This document shows, one piece after another, positions 46,901-54,236 of a stretch of 64,000 nt of DNA. The position numbers and the translations under genes were made by a program. Below the pieces are notes generated by a model that was not told the origin of the DNA, made no database searches, and was given only the letters and a program-made list of their open reading frames with translations. The stretch is taken from assembly GCF_022921075.1 (NCBI RefSeq), contig NZ_CP095050.1, positions 1,674,001 through 1,738,000 on the forward strand, written 5' to 3'. How positions within the stretch are numbered: position 1 is the first letter of the stretch; the number at the start of each line of letters is the position of its first letter. Source of the stretch: Hymenobacter sp. 5317J-9. Lineage in GTDB: Bacteria > Bacteroidota > Bacteroidia > Cytophagales > Hymenobacteraceae.

Positions 46901-47832
46901 GCACCTACATCAAGGTCTACATTCCGACGGTCGACTACATCACGGCCTTTACCAACCGCCTCAGCTACCGCCTCACCACGGCGGCCCCGCGGGGCTGGCG
47001 CGAAGCCGGCGGCTGGAAGGCTGTGGCCTCCCGCTTCGCCACCCTCACCAGCGTCACCGTCGACCGTCGCACCACCGACCCGCGGCTGCTCTCGCGCCTC
47101 AGTCCCTTCAGCTACGACAAGGAGGACGAGCAGCTGCTGGCCTTCAATCAGCTGTTTCGGAATACGCTGTATTTCAACCGGTCCAATCCGGTGTTTGGGG
47201 CCGAGCTCACCTTCCAGCAAACCCAGCAAAAAACCCTGCTGGCCCAGGGCCGCGACCTGCGCAACCTGAGCACCCAAAGCCTGCTGCTGCGCCGTACGCT
47301 GGCTACCTCGTTCACGGGCCGCCTCATCGGTTCGCGCGATGTGCGCGAAGCCAGCAGCGACTACCTGCTCACCCGCAACTACCGCCTGCTCATCTACTCC
47401 GTGCAGCCCGAAATCAGCTACCAGCCCTCGCCCAGCCTGCGCTTCACGGGTACCTACCTGCGCACCCACAAGCAAAACACGCTCACCGCCGACCTGCCCA
47501 CGGTGCCCAATCCCACGCCGGCCGAAACTCACCCCGGCATCTTCGACGAGCTGGGCATTGAAACCCGCATCAGCCAGGTCAACAAGCGCACCATCACGGC
47601 GGCCACCCGCTACACCCGCGTGCAGTTCGACGTGCCGCCGGAACTGCAGAATTCGGTGGTCGCCATCGAAATCCTGAACGCCCTGCGCCCCGGCAGCAAT
47701 TTCACCTGGAGCCTGAACGTGGAGCAGCGCCTCAGCAACGGCCTGAACATCACGCTGGCCTACGACGGCCGCAAAGCCAGCACGCTGAATACGGTGCACA
47801 CCGGCCGCATGCAGGTAGCGGTGCTGTTTTAG
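43954..47832 (+). CDS. Very large predicted outer-membrane beta-barrel protein
   Basis: A 1,292-residue protein from ATG 43954. A signal peptide is seen (MIRRLRLCFPLVGLLAAALV, cleavage near VQAQA). The body has many alternating aromatic/polar strands, for example GNLARGISFGNTQNVFVNSA, NINLTAAISDQNVPFQPEG and repeated RLLATYRDLDSL-like strands, and ends in a strand with a terminal Phe (MQVAVLF), as expected for an outer-membrane barrel. The style is close to large Bacteroidota surface proteins of the SprA type, though shorter; I do not assign a name. A Gly/Pro/Asn-rich insertion sits near residues 270-355. It lies 91 bases after the sensor kinase. Confidence 0.75.
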   Translation: MIRRLRLCFPLVGLLAAALVLFQVVEVQAQATRPAEAPPPSTRRCRYVRLAPGRDTTFFSLADTLTVVPSSVRANGRGLDYDGRTDKFRWVRPAPRDTAGAPLPDSVEVCYRVLPLRLSAARYRRPIGLMDSLGFRQPMLGMEDFSVKEQILSTPGISKTGNLARGISFGNTQNVFVNSALNLQLEGKLAENINLTAAISDQNVPFQPEGNTQQLQQFDKIYITLTNPNWSLTAGDVVLRNKPDYFLRYYKNIQGAAAEANFGPPILGLSGFGASQGVSNATFLNGQPGQLANGSLPAGLGNTTAPATLNPPAISQPQLTDPNRQVSNGGAAPLPQGDAAPVAGATVSTSGVRKGLPWRSSTAIAGGVAKGKFASIDLPPIDNVQGPYRLSGPNGEPYIIVLANSEKVYLDGRLQTRGFDADYTIDYNLAEVTFTPRHLITRNSRIKIDFEYSDLNYSRSLVTASHYQQVGRLNVHGNFYQEADNPNNALNINLQDTTLVRRLQQAGNVGVAQVAGGDSVAYNRRIVQYHREIRVVGGRRVPVFTYVGVDSPVDSVRGSYNVAFSDVGQGNGDYERSDEPRFRSANGTVYTYVRPGGGRYLPVRRVATPLRKQMVTGGASFQLDSTTTVFVDAAHSRLERNRFSSASEQDGAFRVGYVMQDRRLPAALAGGALRNYRLRSTLDYEYTGKNFSPIDRYRDIEFERNWSNGSTQQSTGVASVAREDNIFNFSVGAAKDVNNNVNYRLSRRFRPGEVSGLQHWLDAAQKVGNLEMRGSLFLLNSDAGRFHSDWARGEATGRFVGGRVVPGYAYRFDKNRVSSATTDTIRSANYFDEHNVFLQSRDSARTQFRLDYSYRRDQTPNREQNALQRRGTAQTWQGTMAARLSKSQDVRLLATYRDLDSLGLARNRTVLGQVFYNASLLQNQVRSELNYSVATGRELKRDYSFLAVPAGQGTHYYAGDLNGNLREDKEEFFEAQTPDAQYRTYIKVYIPTVDYITAFTNRLSYRLTTAAPRGWREAGGWKAVASRFATLTSVTVDRRTTDPRLLSRLSPFSYDKEDEQLLAFNQLFRNTLYFNRSNPVFGAELTFQQTQQKTLLAQGRDLRNLSTQSLLLRRTLATSFTGRLIGSRDVREASSDYLLTRNYRLLIYSVQPEISYQPSPSLRFTGTYLRTHKQNTLTADLPTVPNPTPAETHPGIFDELGIETRISQVNKRTITAATRYTRVQFDVPPELQNSVVAIEILNALRPGSNFTWSLNVEQRLSNGLNITLAYDGRKASTLNTVHTGRMQVAVLF

Positions 47833-47840
47833 AAATAACT

Positions 47841-47931
47841 TCTGTCATCCTGAGCGCAGCGAAGGACCTTCTCACGTTTGCATCATTTGAGCTGGCGTGA
47901 GAAGGTCCTTCGCTGCGCTCAGGATGACAGA
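47841..47931. repeat. REP-like element, family B (copy 2), perfect 36-bp inverted repeat
   Basis: Arms at 47841-47876 and 47896-47931 are perfect reverse complements over 36 bases with a 19-base loop. The arm begins TCTGTCATCCTGAGCGC and continues through GCGAAGGACCTT. It shares the GTCAT-CTGAGC...CGAAG core with the copy at 6117-6213 and again lies between convergent genes, so it probably ends transcription in both directions. Confidence 0.85.
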
Positions 47932-47948
47932 CGATTCAGTTATCCTGC

Positions 47949-48554
47949 TCAGGAATACGCCATTTTCGCCGCCCGCGCCGCCAGCCCGGCCGTGAGCTCG
48001 CGCTGCTTGTAGCACAGCGGCAGCGCCACGCCCGACTGAAACGCTCGCACCGTGATTTCGGCGCAGGCCCGCGCGTCGCTCAGCGCGTCGTGGTGGTTGA
48101 GCGGGATGCCGAAATGACCGGCTACGTGGTCGAGCTTGTGACGGTCCAGAAAGGGCCAGCATACCTTGGCCAGTTTCACCGAGCACAGGCAGTGAAAGGC
48201 CGGAATGTCCAGGTCGAAATCGCGCAGCGTGTACTCGAGCACGCTCACGTCGAAAGCCGAATTGTGGGCCACTACGGGCTGCTCGTCGAGATAGGGCAGG
48301 AGTTCGGGCCACACATCGGCCATGGTGGGGGCATCGTGCAGCTGTTCTTCGGCAATGCCGTGCACCTGGTAGTTGCGCCAGTCGACGCGCAGCACGCGGG
48401 GGCGCAGCAGCGTCTGGTAGGTGTCCGTAATCTGGCCGCCGCGCACCCGCACCACGCCCACGGCGCAGGCGCTGGCCCGGTGCTCGTTGGCGGTTTCGAA
48501 GTCGATGGCCGTGAAATTGAGGTTGGCCAGGGCGTGGGTAACGGCAGCTTTCAT
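47949..48554 (-). CDS. DEDDh 3'-5' exonuclease (DnaQ/epsilon-like)
   Basis: A 201-residue nuclease. Exo I is AIDFETANEHRASACAVG (Asp and Glu near residues 18-20), Exo II is VAHNSAFDVSVLEY, and Exo III is HHDALSDARACAEI with the His-x4-Asp pair. These fit the DNA polymerase III epsilon-like exonuclease superfamily. There is no polymerase-binding tail and no adjacent replication gene, so it is more likely a stand-alone repair or RNA-trimming exonuclease than the replicative proofreader. Confidence 0.88.
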   Translation of the reverse strand: MKAAVTHALANLNFTAIDFETANEHRASACAVGVVRVRGGQITDTYQTLLRPRVLRVDWRNYQVHGIAEEQLHDAPTMADVWPELLPYLDEQPVVAHNSAFDVSVLEYTLRDFDLDIPAFHCLCSVKLAKVCWPFLDRHKLDHVAGHFGIPLNHHDALSDARACAEITVRAFQSGVALPLCYKQRELTAGLAARAAKMAYS

Positions 48555-48601
48555 GCTGAAAGATACTCGGGCGAGGAAGAAAAAAGGCCGTGGAAGGCCG
48601 T

Positions 48602-50086
48602 TTATCGAGGAACAATGCTAGGCGCCTGAGGGTCGCAGCACACGTTCGGGACGTGGAAGTAGCGCTCCGTCACGTCGTTGATGTTGCCGTCACAGCCGGT
48701 TGTCAAATCGATGTCAAATTCGAGATTGCGGGGCGGAGTGAACTGGCGCAGCGGCATCAGCAGCCGTGCCGTGGGCAGGCGGAGCGGGGGCAGTGTCACC
48801 GTGGGCTGACCGGCGCGGGCTGCTTGGCGCAACAGGGTGTATCGGGTTTGCATCTGCGCATCGAAGGGCGCCGCCGCGGTGGCCAGCTCGCGCCAGGCCA
48901 CAGGCACATTGCCCACCACAAACAGGCCCGCCAGCAGCCCCAGCGCGGGGGCGTAGCGGCGCAGGCGCCGCGCCCGTTGCGCCACCGCCGGATGCTGCGC
49001 CACCAGCCACGCCAGCGCCAGCGCCGTCACCAGCAGGAGCAGCAGCATTTCGTTGCGGGCCCGGTGCAGCGGCGGCCCCACCAGCACCAGGCGAAACAGC
49101 AGAACCCCCGCGGTGTGCAGCGCTCCAAACGCCAGCAGCAGCGCCCACCAGTGGCGGCGGGGCCAGGCCGCCACGCGCTGGGAAAGGGCAGAAGCGCCAG
49201 ACCGCAGGCCCAGCCACAACCCCGCCGCCACCGCCGCCAACAAGCTCAGTGCGTTCAGGGGTTGAAGCAGAAACAGCGCCATCGTGTAGGCTGTGCGCGG
49301 GCCCAGCACCAGCCAGCGGTAGGCGTGCAGCGGGTCGGTGGGCGGGGCGGTGGCCGCCACGCGCAGCCAGTTGCCGGGTGCCAGTACGGCTGCAGCGGCC
49401 GTAGCGCCGGCCACGGCCAGCCACAGCCACCATTTGGGGCGGGCGGCCCGGGGCAGGGCGTAGCCCAATAGCGCCAGCACGGGCACGGCTTGCAGCATGG
49501 TGAGTTCATTGCCAGCTACGGCCAGCACCAGCGGCACGCAGGCCCAGCCGGCGCTGCGCCATTGCGCGGGAGCCGGCCCCCAGCCTGCCCGCAAAGCCAG
49601 CGCCGCAAAGGTGAGCAAGCTCAGCAGCGTGAGCTGATACACGACTACCCCGCAAAACCAATACAGAAACGAAAACGGCGCAGCCGTGGCGTTGCAAAAC
49701 ACCGCCAGCAGCAGGGCCGTGGTCCAGTGAGCGGTGCCCCAGGTAAAGGATGCGCGCAGGACAGTGTGAAAAACCGTGCGCAGCAAAAAGGCGATGCTGG
49801 CCCACTGCAGCCCGAAAATGAGGAATACTGCCGGCCGTACCCCTTCCAGCCACCCATAGGTGACAGGGTTAAGTACGGTCATGAAAAACGTGGACGTGAA
49901 CCGGCCCGACCACGTCAGGTAAAACCAGCGCTGCATGCCCCAGGCGCCGTGCTCGTGCGTCCAGTAGGCCGTGCGAAAATCATCAAAAAACGGATGATTG
50001 AACGCCATGAGCGCCACAAACGGCGCCAGCGCCAACACCAGCCCCAGCCGTAGCAGGAAGCGTGAAATGGGGTAAGTACGATTCAA
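48602..50086 (-). CDS. Polytopic membrane protein, DUF6056-like (glycosyltransferase-C type)
   Basis: A 494-residue protein with about ten to eleven hydrophobic helices. The N-terminal region MAFNHPFFDDFRTAYWTHEHG carries an Asp-Asp pair after the first helix, as in GT-C-like and DUF6056 proteins that use lipid-linked sugars. The C-terminal 120 residues are soluble and presumably periplasmic. The given start is a TTG at 50086; no ATG is available before the first helix. Substrate unknown. The GH20 gene upstream on the same strand hints at a surface-glycan theme, though a REP-like element lies between them. Confidence 0.65.
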   Translation of the reverse strand: MNRTYPISRFLLRLGLVLALAPFVALMAFNHPFFDDFRTAYWTHEHGAWGMQRWFYLTWSGRFTSTFFMTVLNPVTYGWLEGVRPAVFLIFGLQWASIAFLLRTVFHTVLRASFTWGTAHWTTALLLAVFCNATAAPFSFLYWFCGVVVYQLTLLSLLTFAALALRAGWGPAPAQWRSAGWACVPLVLAVAGNELTMLQAVPVLALLGYALPRAARPKWWLWLAVAGATAAAAVLAPGNWLRVAATAPPTDPLHAYRWLVLGPRTAYTMALFLLQPLNALSLLAAVAAGLWLGLRSGASALSQRVAAWPRRHWWALLLAFGALHTAGVLLFRLVLVGPPLHRARNEMLLLLLVTALALAWLVAQHPAVAQRARRLRRYAPALGLLAGLFVVGNVPVAWRELATAAAPFDAQMQTRYTLLRQAARAGQPTVTLPPLRLPTARLLMPLRQFTPPRNLEFDIDLTTGCDGNINDVTERYFHVPNVCCDPQAPSIVPR

Positions 50087-50159
50087 AATAGCGAAGCTAC
50101 TGGGCCAGACCAGCGAAAAAAGTCAGGCTCAAAAAACATAGATTGGGCAGCAGAACGGG

Positions 50160-50268
50160 GTAGAGACGCAATATTTTGCGTCTCATCGTTGAACGATAAC
50201 GCCTGCAGTAACTCGAACGGCGCGGTCCCGCTCGTTCAACGACGAGACGCAAAATATTGCGTCTCTAC
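50160..50268. repeat. REP-like element, family A (copy 2)
   Basis: A 109-bp unit with terminal hairpins GAGACGCAA-TATT-TTGCGTCTC and GAGACGCAA-AATA-TTGCGTCTC (in the right one the T-rich loop is inverted) and outer ends GTAGAGACGC / GCGTCTCTAC, as in copy 1 at 4596-4706. An inner pair TCGTTGAACGA / TCGTTCAACGA is also inverted. The right end supplies the stop codon of the GH20 gene. Confidence 0.8.
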
Positions 50269-52289
50269 AAACCGGCCAGCTTGCGGGCGGCCCGCACGAT
50301 GGCCAGTTCCGTCTGCCCGGCCGGGGCCTGGGCCGCATCCAGTACCTTTTTGGCCGAAACCTGCCATGCGGGCGATGCCGTTTGGCCGGTTTGCAATTGC
50401 GTGAGACGCTCCAGCAACACCTTTGATACAGCGGCGAGGTTAGCGGAAAGCGGGCTGTATTCGCGCAGCGTGGGGTGGAGCAGGAGCTGCGGCTGCAGCA
50501 GCACATCGTTGGCCTGCCAGCGCAGGAGCTGGGCACGCAGCGTGGCCAGCTGCCGTAGCGTGGCAGCTGAGCGACCTGACGAAGTAGCGGTGGCGGCCAC
50601 CACGCTGTCGACCAATACACCGAAGAGCCGGGCCGTCTCCGACTCGGCCGGCGCGGCGTCGACCAGCCGGTTCAAGGGCGTGGAAGTGGTGTAGTTGAAG
50701 CCCTGGAAATGGCGCTTGTATTCCTTCACCGGCTCCAGCACTTCGGCCAGCGTGCGCAGCGGGGCCACGTTGCTGCTGCCGGCTAGCTGCTGCAGCAACA
50801 GCTCCGGAACGATGCGGTGGCGCAGCCCCAGCGTTTCCAGCTCCTTGGATATGATTGGCAGGCGGCGGTACATCTCGGCCACACTTTGCGTAACGGCTTG
50901 CGGCGACCACAGCCGCTCGGCCACCGCCGCGGCCCGCGGCCAGATGCGCGAGTCCAGCACCGTGGAGTCGGCAAATTCGGCCCACATGGCCGCCTCACCG
51001 CCTAGCACCAGCTTCTGCTCGGCGGGCGTAAGGGGCGTGTCGGGCGGCAGCGGGTCGGTGGTGTAGGAGCTGGCGGCGCTGAGATTCAAGTCCAGATAAT
51101 AGCCGCTGGAGAGCAGCACCGGGTGGCCGAGTTTGGCAGCGTCGTTCAAGCCTTTTTTTCCGCGCCAGCTCTGAATAACGGTTTCCTTGGGCAGGTCCGG
51201 GCCCAGAATTTCATCCCAGCCTATCATTGTCTTGCCGCGCTTTTGCAGCAGGGCAAGCACCCGGCGGTTGAAGTAGGTTTGCAACTGGTGCTTGTCCACG
51301 GTTTTTCCGTCGGATTTCACCATTTTGTTGGCCTGCATATAGGCTACAATGCGCGGCGTGCGGCGCCAGTTGCGGCCGTCGTTCTCGTCGCCGCCGGCAT
51401 GAAAATACGGGTCCGGAAACAGGGCCGTCATCTCCGTAAACAGCGAATCCAGAAAGGTGTAGGTCGTTTCCCTTGTGGGGTCGATGGCTACGTTGGTGGT
51501 GCGCCACAGCGTGTAGGGCGCGTAAGTCGAGTCATTGGATTTCAGGCGCGGGTAGGCCACAATCCAGCTGGTGGTGTGGCTGGGCATGTCGAACTCCGGC
51601 ACCACCCGAATGCCGCGCGCCGCCGCGTAGGCCAGCACTTCCTTCACTTCGGCCTGGGTGTAGTAGAGGCCATCGGTGCTGCCCACCGTGTGCAGGCGCG
51701 GAAACATTTTGCTCTCGATGCGAAAGCCCTGGTCGTCGGTCAGGTGCCAGTGCAGCACGTTCAGCTTCACGGCCGCCATGCCGTCGAGGTTGCGCTTGAT
51801 GACGGCCACGGGCATAAAGTGGCGGGAAGCGTCAATCAGCAGGCCGCGCCAGGCAAAGCGCGGCTGGTCCTGAATGTCGACCTCGGGCAGGTAGCGCTGC
51901 TTTTTTTCGGTAACGGGCAGCTGCTCCAGCGTGGCCAGGGCCCGCAGCACGCCCAGGCTGGTGGGGGCGTCGATGCTTACGCCCATGGGCGTCACGCGCA
52001 GGCTGTAACGCTCCTCGTCGAATTTTTCGGGCTGCCCCGCGCGGCCGTAGCGAATCTGCAGGACCGGGCCGGTGGCGGGCTCGGCCGGGCCCTGCAGGCG
52101 CGTGAGCAGGCGGCGCACGGCCGGCCGCACCGCCGGGTCGGGCGAGCTATCTAGCTGCAGCCTCAAGGGCTTGCCGAGGCTGAGGCGGCCTTTGCCCCAG
52201 CGCATCTCGGCGGGCAGCGGCATAAGCGCCGGCAGCTGCTGCGCTGCCACGGACTGCGCCGCCAACACAAGCACAACCAACCGCCACAT
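50265..52289 (-). CDS. Beta-N-acetylhexosaminidase, glycoside hydrolase family 20
   Basis: A 674-residue exported enzyme that removes terminal N-acetylhexosamines, for example from chitin oligomers, peptidoglycan fragments or glycans. From ATG 52289 there is a signal peptide (MWRLVVLVLAAQSVAAQ). A GH20b N-terminal domain (about 20-120) precedes the catalytic barrel, with LHWHLTDDQGFRIES, the catalytic Asp-Glu pair in FHAGGDENDG, TMIGWDEIL and LVLGGEAAMWAEF. A C-terminal helical region of about 160 residues follows. The upstream frame to 52376 is not signal-like. The TAG stop lies in the terminal GTAGAGACGC of a REP-like repeat, so the original 3' end may have been altered. Confidence 0.93.
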   Translation of the reverse strand: MWRLVVLVLAAQSVAAQQLPALMPLPAEMRWGKGRLSLGKPLRLQLDSSPDPAVRPAVRRLLTRLQGPAEPATGPVLQIRYGRAGQPEKFDEERYSLRVTPMGVSIDAPTSLGVLRALATLEQLPVTEKKQRYLPEVDIQDQPRFAWRGLLIDASRHFMPVAVIKRNLDGMAAVKLNVLHWHLTDDQGFRIESKMFPRLHTVGSTDGLYYTQAEVKEVLAYAAARGIRVVPEFDMPSHTTSWIVAYPRLKSNDSTYAPYTLWRTTNVAIDPTRETTYTFLDSLFTEMTALFPDPYFHAGGDENDGRNWRRTPRIVAYMQANKMVKSDGKTVDKHQLQTYFNRRVLALLQKRGKTMIGWDEILGPDLPKETVIQSWRGKKGLNDAAKLGHPVLLSSGYYLDLNLSAASSYTTDPLPPDTPLTPAEQKLVLGGEAAMWAEFADSTVLDSRIWPRAAAVAERLWSPQAVTQSVAEMYRRLPIISKELETLGLRHRIVPELLLQQLAGSSNVAPLRTLAEVLEPVKEYKRHFQGFNYTTSTPLNRLVDAAPAESETARLFGVLVDSVVAATATSSGRSAATLRQLATLRAQLLRWQANDVLLQPQLLLHPTLREYSPLSANLAAVSKVLLERLTQLQTGQTASPAWQVSAKKVLDAAQAPAGQTELAIVRAARKLAGL

Positions 52290-52413
52290 TACTGATTTTT
52301 TCAATCTACTGGCCTGCCACATCATAGCTGTTAGAGAAAGGTCTGCGCCCCGCAGCCTACAAATACGCATCCACAAAATTCCGCGACTTGCAGGCTAGCG
52401 AAGCCAAAACGGC

Positions 52414-52435
52414 GCCGGGCGGCGCTACGCCCGGC
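52414..52435 (-). terminator. Probable terminator after the DUF58 gene
   Basis: GCCGGGC / GCCCGGC seven-bp stem with an eight-base loop; the minus strand continues GCCGTTTTGG. It follows the last gene of the MoxR operon by two bases. Confidence 0.45.
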
Positions 52436-52436
52436 C

Positions 52437-53786
52437 TTATATCAAGCCGCGGGCTTTGAATTCCAGGTACTTGTTGATGGTGCTCACCGTCAAATCCTGC
52501 GGCGCGGTGAGCAGCGAATAAATGCCGTAGCGCTGGAGCTCGAGCACAATTTGCCGCTTTTCCTGCGCAAATTTTTCGGCGATGGTCTGGTTATACACGT
52601 CCTCGGTGGTGGCGGCCGGCGCGTTGAGGTATTCGCGCAGTTCGGTGTTCTCGAAGAAAACCACCAGCAGCAGGTGGTCTTTGGCCATGCGCCGCAGGTA
52701 GGGCAGCTGCCGCTGCATGCCGTGCAGCGTTTCGAAATTGGTGAACAGAATGAGCAGGCTGCGCTGCTTTACGTGGGTCCGCACCGTGGTGTAAAGCAGC
52801 TCAAAATCGGTTTCGAGGTACTTGGTCTTCTGGCGGTATAGGATTTCGAGCAGCTTGAGCAGGTGGCCCGGCCGGCGGTCGGCCGCCAGGGCAGCACCGG
52901 GCCGGTTCGAGAACGTGAGCAGGCCGGCTTTGTCGTGCTTGAGCAGGGCAATGTTGCTGACCACCAGCGTGGCATTGATGGCGTAATCGAGCAGGCTGAG
53001 GCCGTCAAACGGCATGCGCATCACCCGGCCTTTGTCGATGAGGCAGTACACCTGCTGGGCCCGCTCGTCCTGGAAGTGGTTCACCACCAGCGCGTCGGCG
53101 GCGCCCGTGCCGGCGCGGCGGGCCGTGGCCTGCCAGTTGATGCTGCGCGGGTCGTCGCCGGGCACGTAGGGCCGGATTTGCTCAAACTCCATGCTGTGAC
53201 CCACGCGCCGGATGCGCTTCACGCCCGCTTCCGTGAGGCGGTTGTGAATGGCCAGCAGCTCGTACTGCCGCATCTGCAGAAAGGAGGGGTACACCGGCAC
53301 CGTGCGGCCCTGCTCGTAGCGAAAGCGCCGCCGCAGCAGCCCCAGCGGCGAGGCCGCGTAAATATTCAGCGCCCCAAACTCGTATTCGCCGCGCTTGGTA
53401 GGCCGCAGCTGGTAGTTGATAATCTGGGTTTCGCCCGGCTGCACGGCCACCCGAAACAGCACGTCGCGCCGCTGAAACTGATGCGGAATCTCATCAATCG
53501 TTTCCGTCCGGATGGGGAAGCGGTAGCGGTTTTCGAGGTAAATCTGCACATCGTTGTCCGAGCCGTTGGCGAGCTTGTCGCCCATTACGCGCCGCCCAAA
53601 CACGGGCACAACCTTGTTTTTGGCCGGCGCGAAAAGCAGCAGCGCATCGAGCAGCGCCAGGACCACAAATACGCCCAGCGCAATCTGCATGGGCCCCAGC
53701 AGCCAGGGCAGGAAGAAGGCCACCACGAAGCCAATCGCCAGGGAAGCGACCGCCAGGAAAAAGCGCGGCGTTAGGAAAAGGGTCAA
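52437..53786 (-). CDS. DUF58 protein of the MoxR-associated cluster
   Basis: A 449-residue membrane-anchored protein with two N-terminal helices (about 8-30 and 34-50) and the DUF58 signature SMEFEQIRPYVPGDDPRSIN near residue 190, followed by a von Willebrand-A-like region (QQVYCLIDKGRVMRMPFDG). DUF58 proteins act with MoxR ATPases as chaperones or in envelope processes. The only possible start is a TTG at 53786: an in-frame TAA lies immediately before it, and the next Met (residue 33) would remove the first helix. The TTG is within the end of the inverted repeat described at 53783-54232, which suggests that the original start region was changed by an insertion. Confidence 0.88.
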   Translation of the reverse strand: MTLFLTPRFFLAVASLAIGFVVAFFLPWLLGPMQIALGVFVVLALLDALLLFAPAKNKVVPVFGRRVMGDKLANGSDNDVQIYLENRYRFPIRTETIDEIPHQFQRRDVLFRVAVQPGETQIINYQLRPTKRGEYEFGALNIYAASPLGLLRRRFRYEQGRTVPVYPSFLQMRQYELLAIHNRLTEAGVKRIRRVGHSMEFEQIRPYVPGDDPRSINWQATARRAGTGAADALVVNHFQDERAQQVYCLIDKGRVMRMPFDGLSLLDYAINATLVVSNIALLKHDKAGLLTFSNRPGAALAADRRPGHLLKLLEILYRQKTKYLETDFELLYTTVRTHVKQRSLLILFTNFETLHGMQRQLPYLRRMAKDHLLLVVFFENTELREYLNAPAATTEDVYNQTIAEKFAQEKRQIVLELQRYGIYSLLTAPQDLTVSTINKYLEFKARGLI

Positions 53787-54232
53787 TTAAAAATGAAGAA
53801 TTAAAAATTAAAAATGATTTTATGCATCTGTCTCCGGTGCGCGCCGTGCGGTAATAATTATTGCGGCCAGAATACGCTTCAGCTCTTCGGCGTCATCAAG
53901 TAATGACTGGGCCAATTTCTGTTCGATGCATTCGGTGTCACGTAGGAGGCGAAGCCAATAGTGAGATTCGCGAGCCTCTTTATAAGCAATGCTGCACTTT
54001 GCCGCGAAATCACGCCGTGAAAATCCTCCTATTGCTTCTTCAACATTCGCTCCAACCGACGTTCCACAGCGTAGAAGCTGGTCTGCTAGTGAACGCGGCT
54101 GCTTGTTCTTGAGCAGAAACTTATAAAGCAATACCGTGCGCTTTGAAAAAGCGTAGCTCTTCGCTAGCACCACGTTTTCCTCTTTCATAACAGCCGCTCA
54201 TTTTTAATTTTTAATTCTTCATTTTTAATTGA
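53783..54232. mobile_element. IVS-like element: 35-bp inverted arms enclosing a four-helix-bundle gene
   Basis: A 450-bp unit. The left arm 53783-53817 and right arm 54198-54232 are perfect reverse complements over 35 bases. Each arm is built of the 7-mers AATTAAA and AATGAAG/AATGATT in exact register. The only gene inside, 53820-54188, almost fills the space between the arms. Its base composition is visibly more A/T-rich than that of the flanking moxR and DUF58 genes. No target-site duplication could be recognised. The arrangement resembles 23S rRNA intervening sequences, which carry the same protein family between complementary ends, but here it lies in a protein-coding operon. Confidence 0.6.
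53820..54188 (-). CDS. Four-helix-bundle protein (23S rRNA intervening-sequence / S23 family)
   Basis: A 122-residue protein. The family core is clear: LLRCGTSVGANVEEAIGGFS, followed by DFAAKCSIAYKEARESHYWL and a long C-terminal helix. These proteins form pentameric four-helix bundles; relatives are encoded in rRNA intervening sequences and include Avd, the accessory protein of diversity-generating retroelements. No reverse transcriptase is nearby. The gene is enclosed by perfect inverted arms and inserted between moxR and DUF58 on the same strand, so it should be transcribed with them. Function unknown; RNA binding is plausible from its relatives. Confidence 0.9.
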   Translation of the reverse strand: MKEENVVLAKSYAFSKRTVLLYKFLLKNKQPRSLADQLLRCGTSVGANVEEAIGGFSRRDFAAKCSIAYKEARESHYWLRLLRDTECIEQKLAQSLLDDAEELKRILAAIIITARRAPETDA

Positions 54233-54236
54233 TTCT

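Noticed and set aside
44008..47799. A 1,263-codon open frame on the minus strand opposite the outer-membrane protein gene
   Set aside because: It is a shadow caused by GC-rich codons; the product is rich in His, Gln and Gly without any domain, while the plus-strand frame has a signal peptide and barrel strands.
53783..54232. Considered as part of a diversity-generating retroelement because the protein family includes Avd
   Set aside because: No reverse transcriptase and no template/variable repeat pair were found in the neighbourhood.
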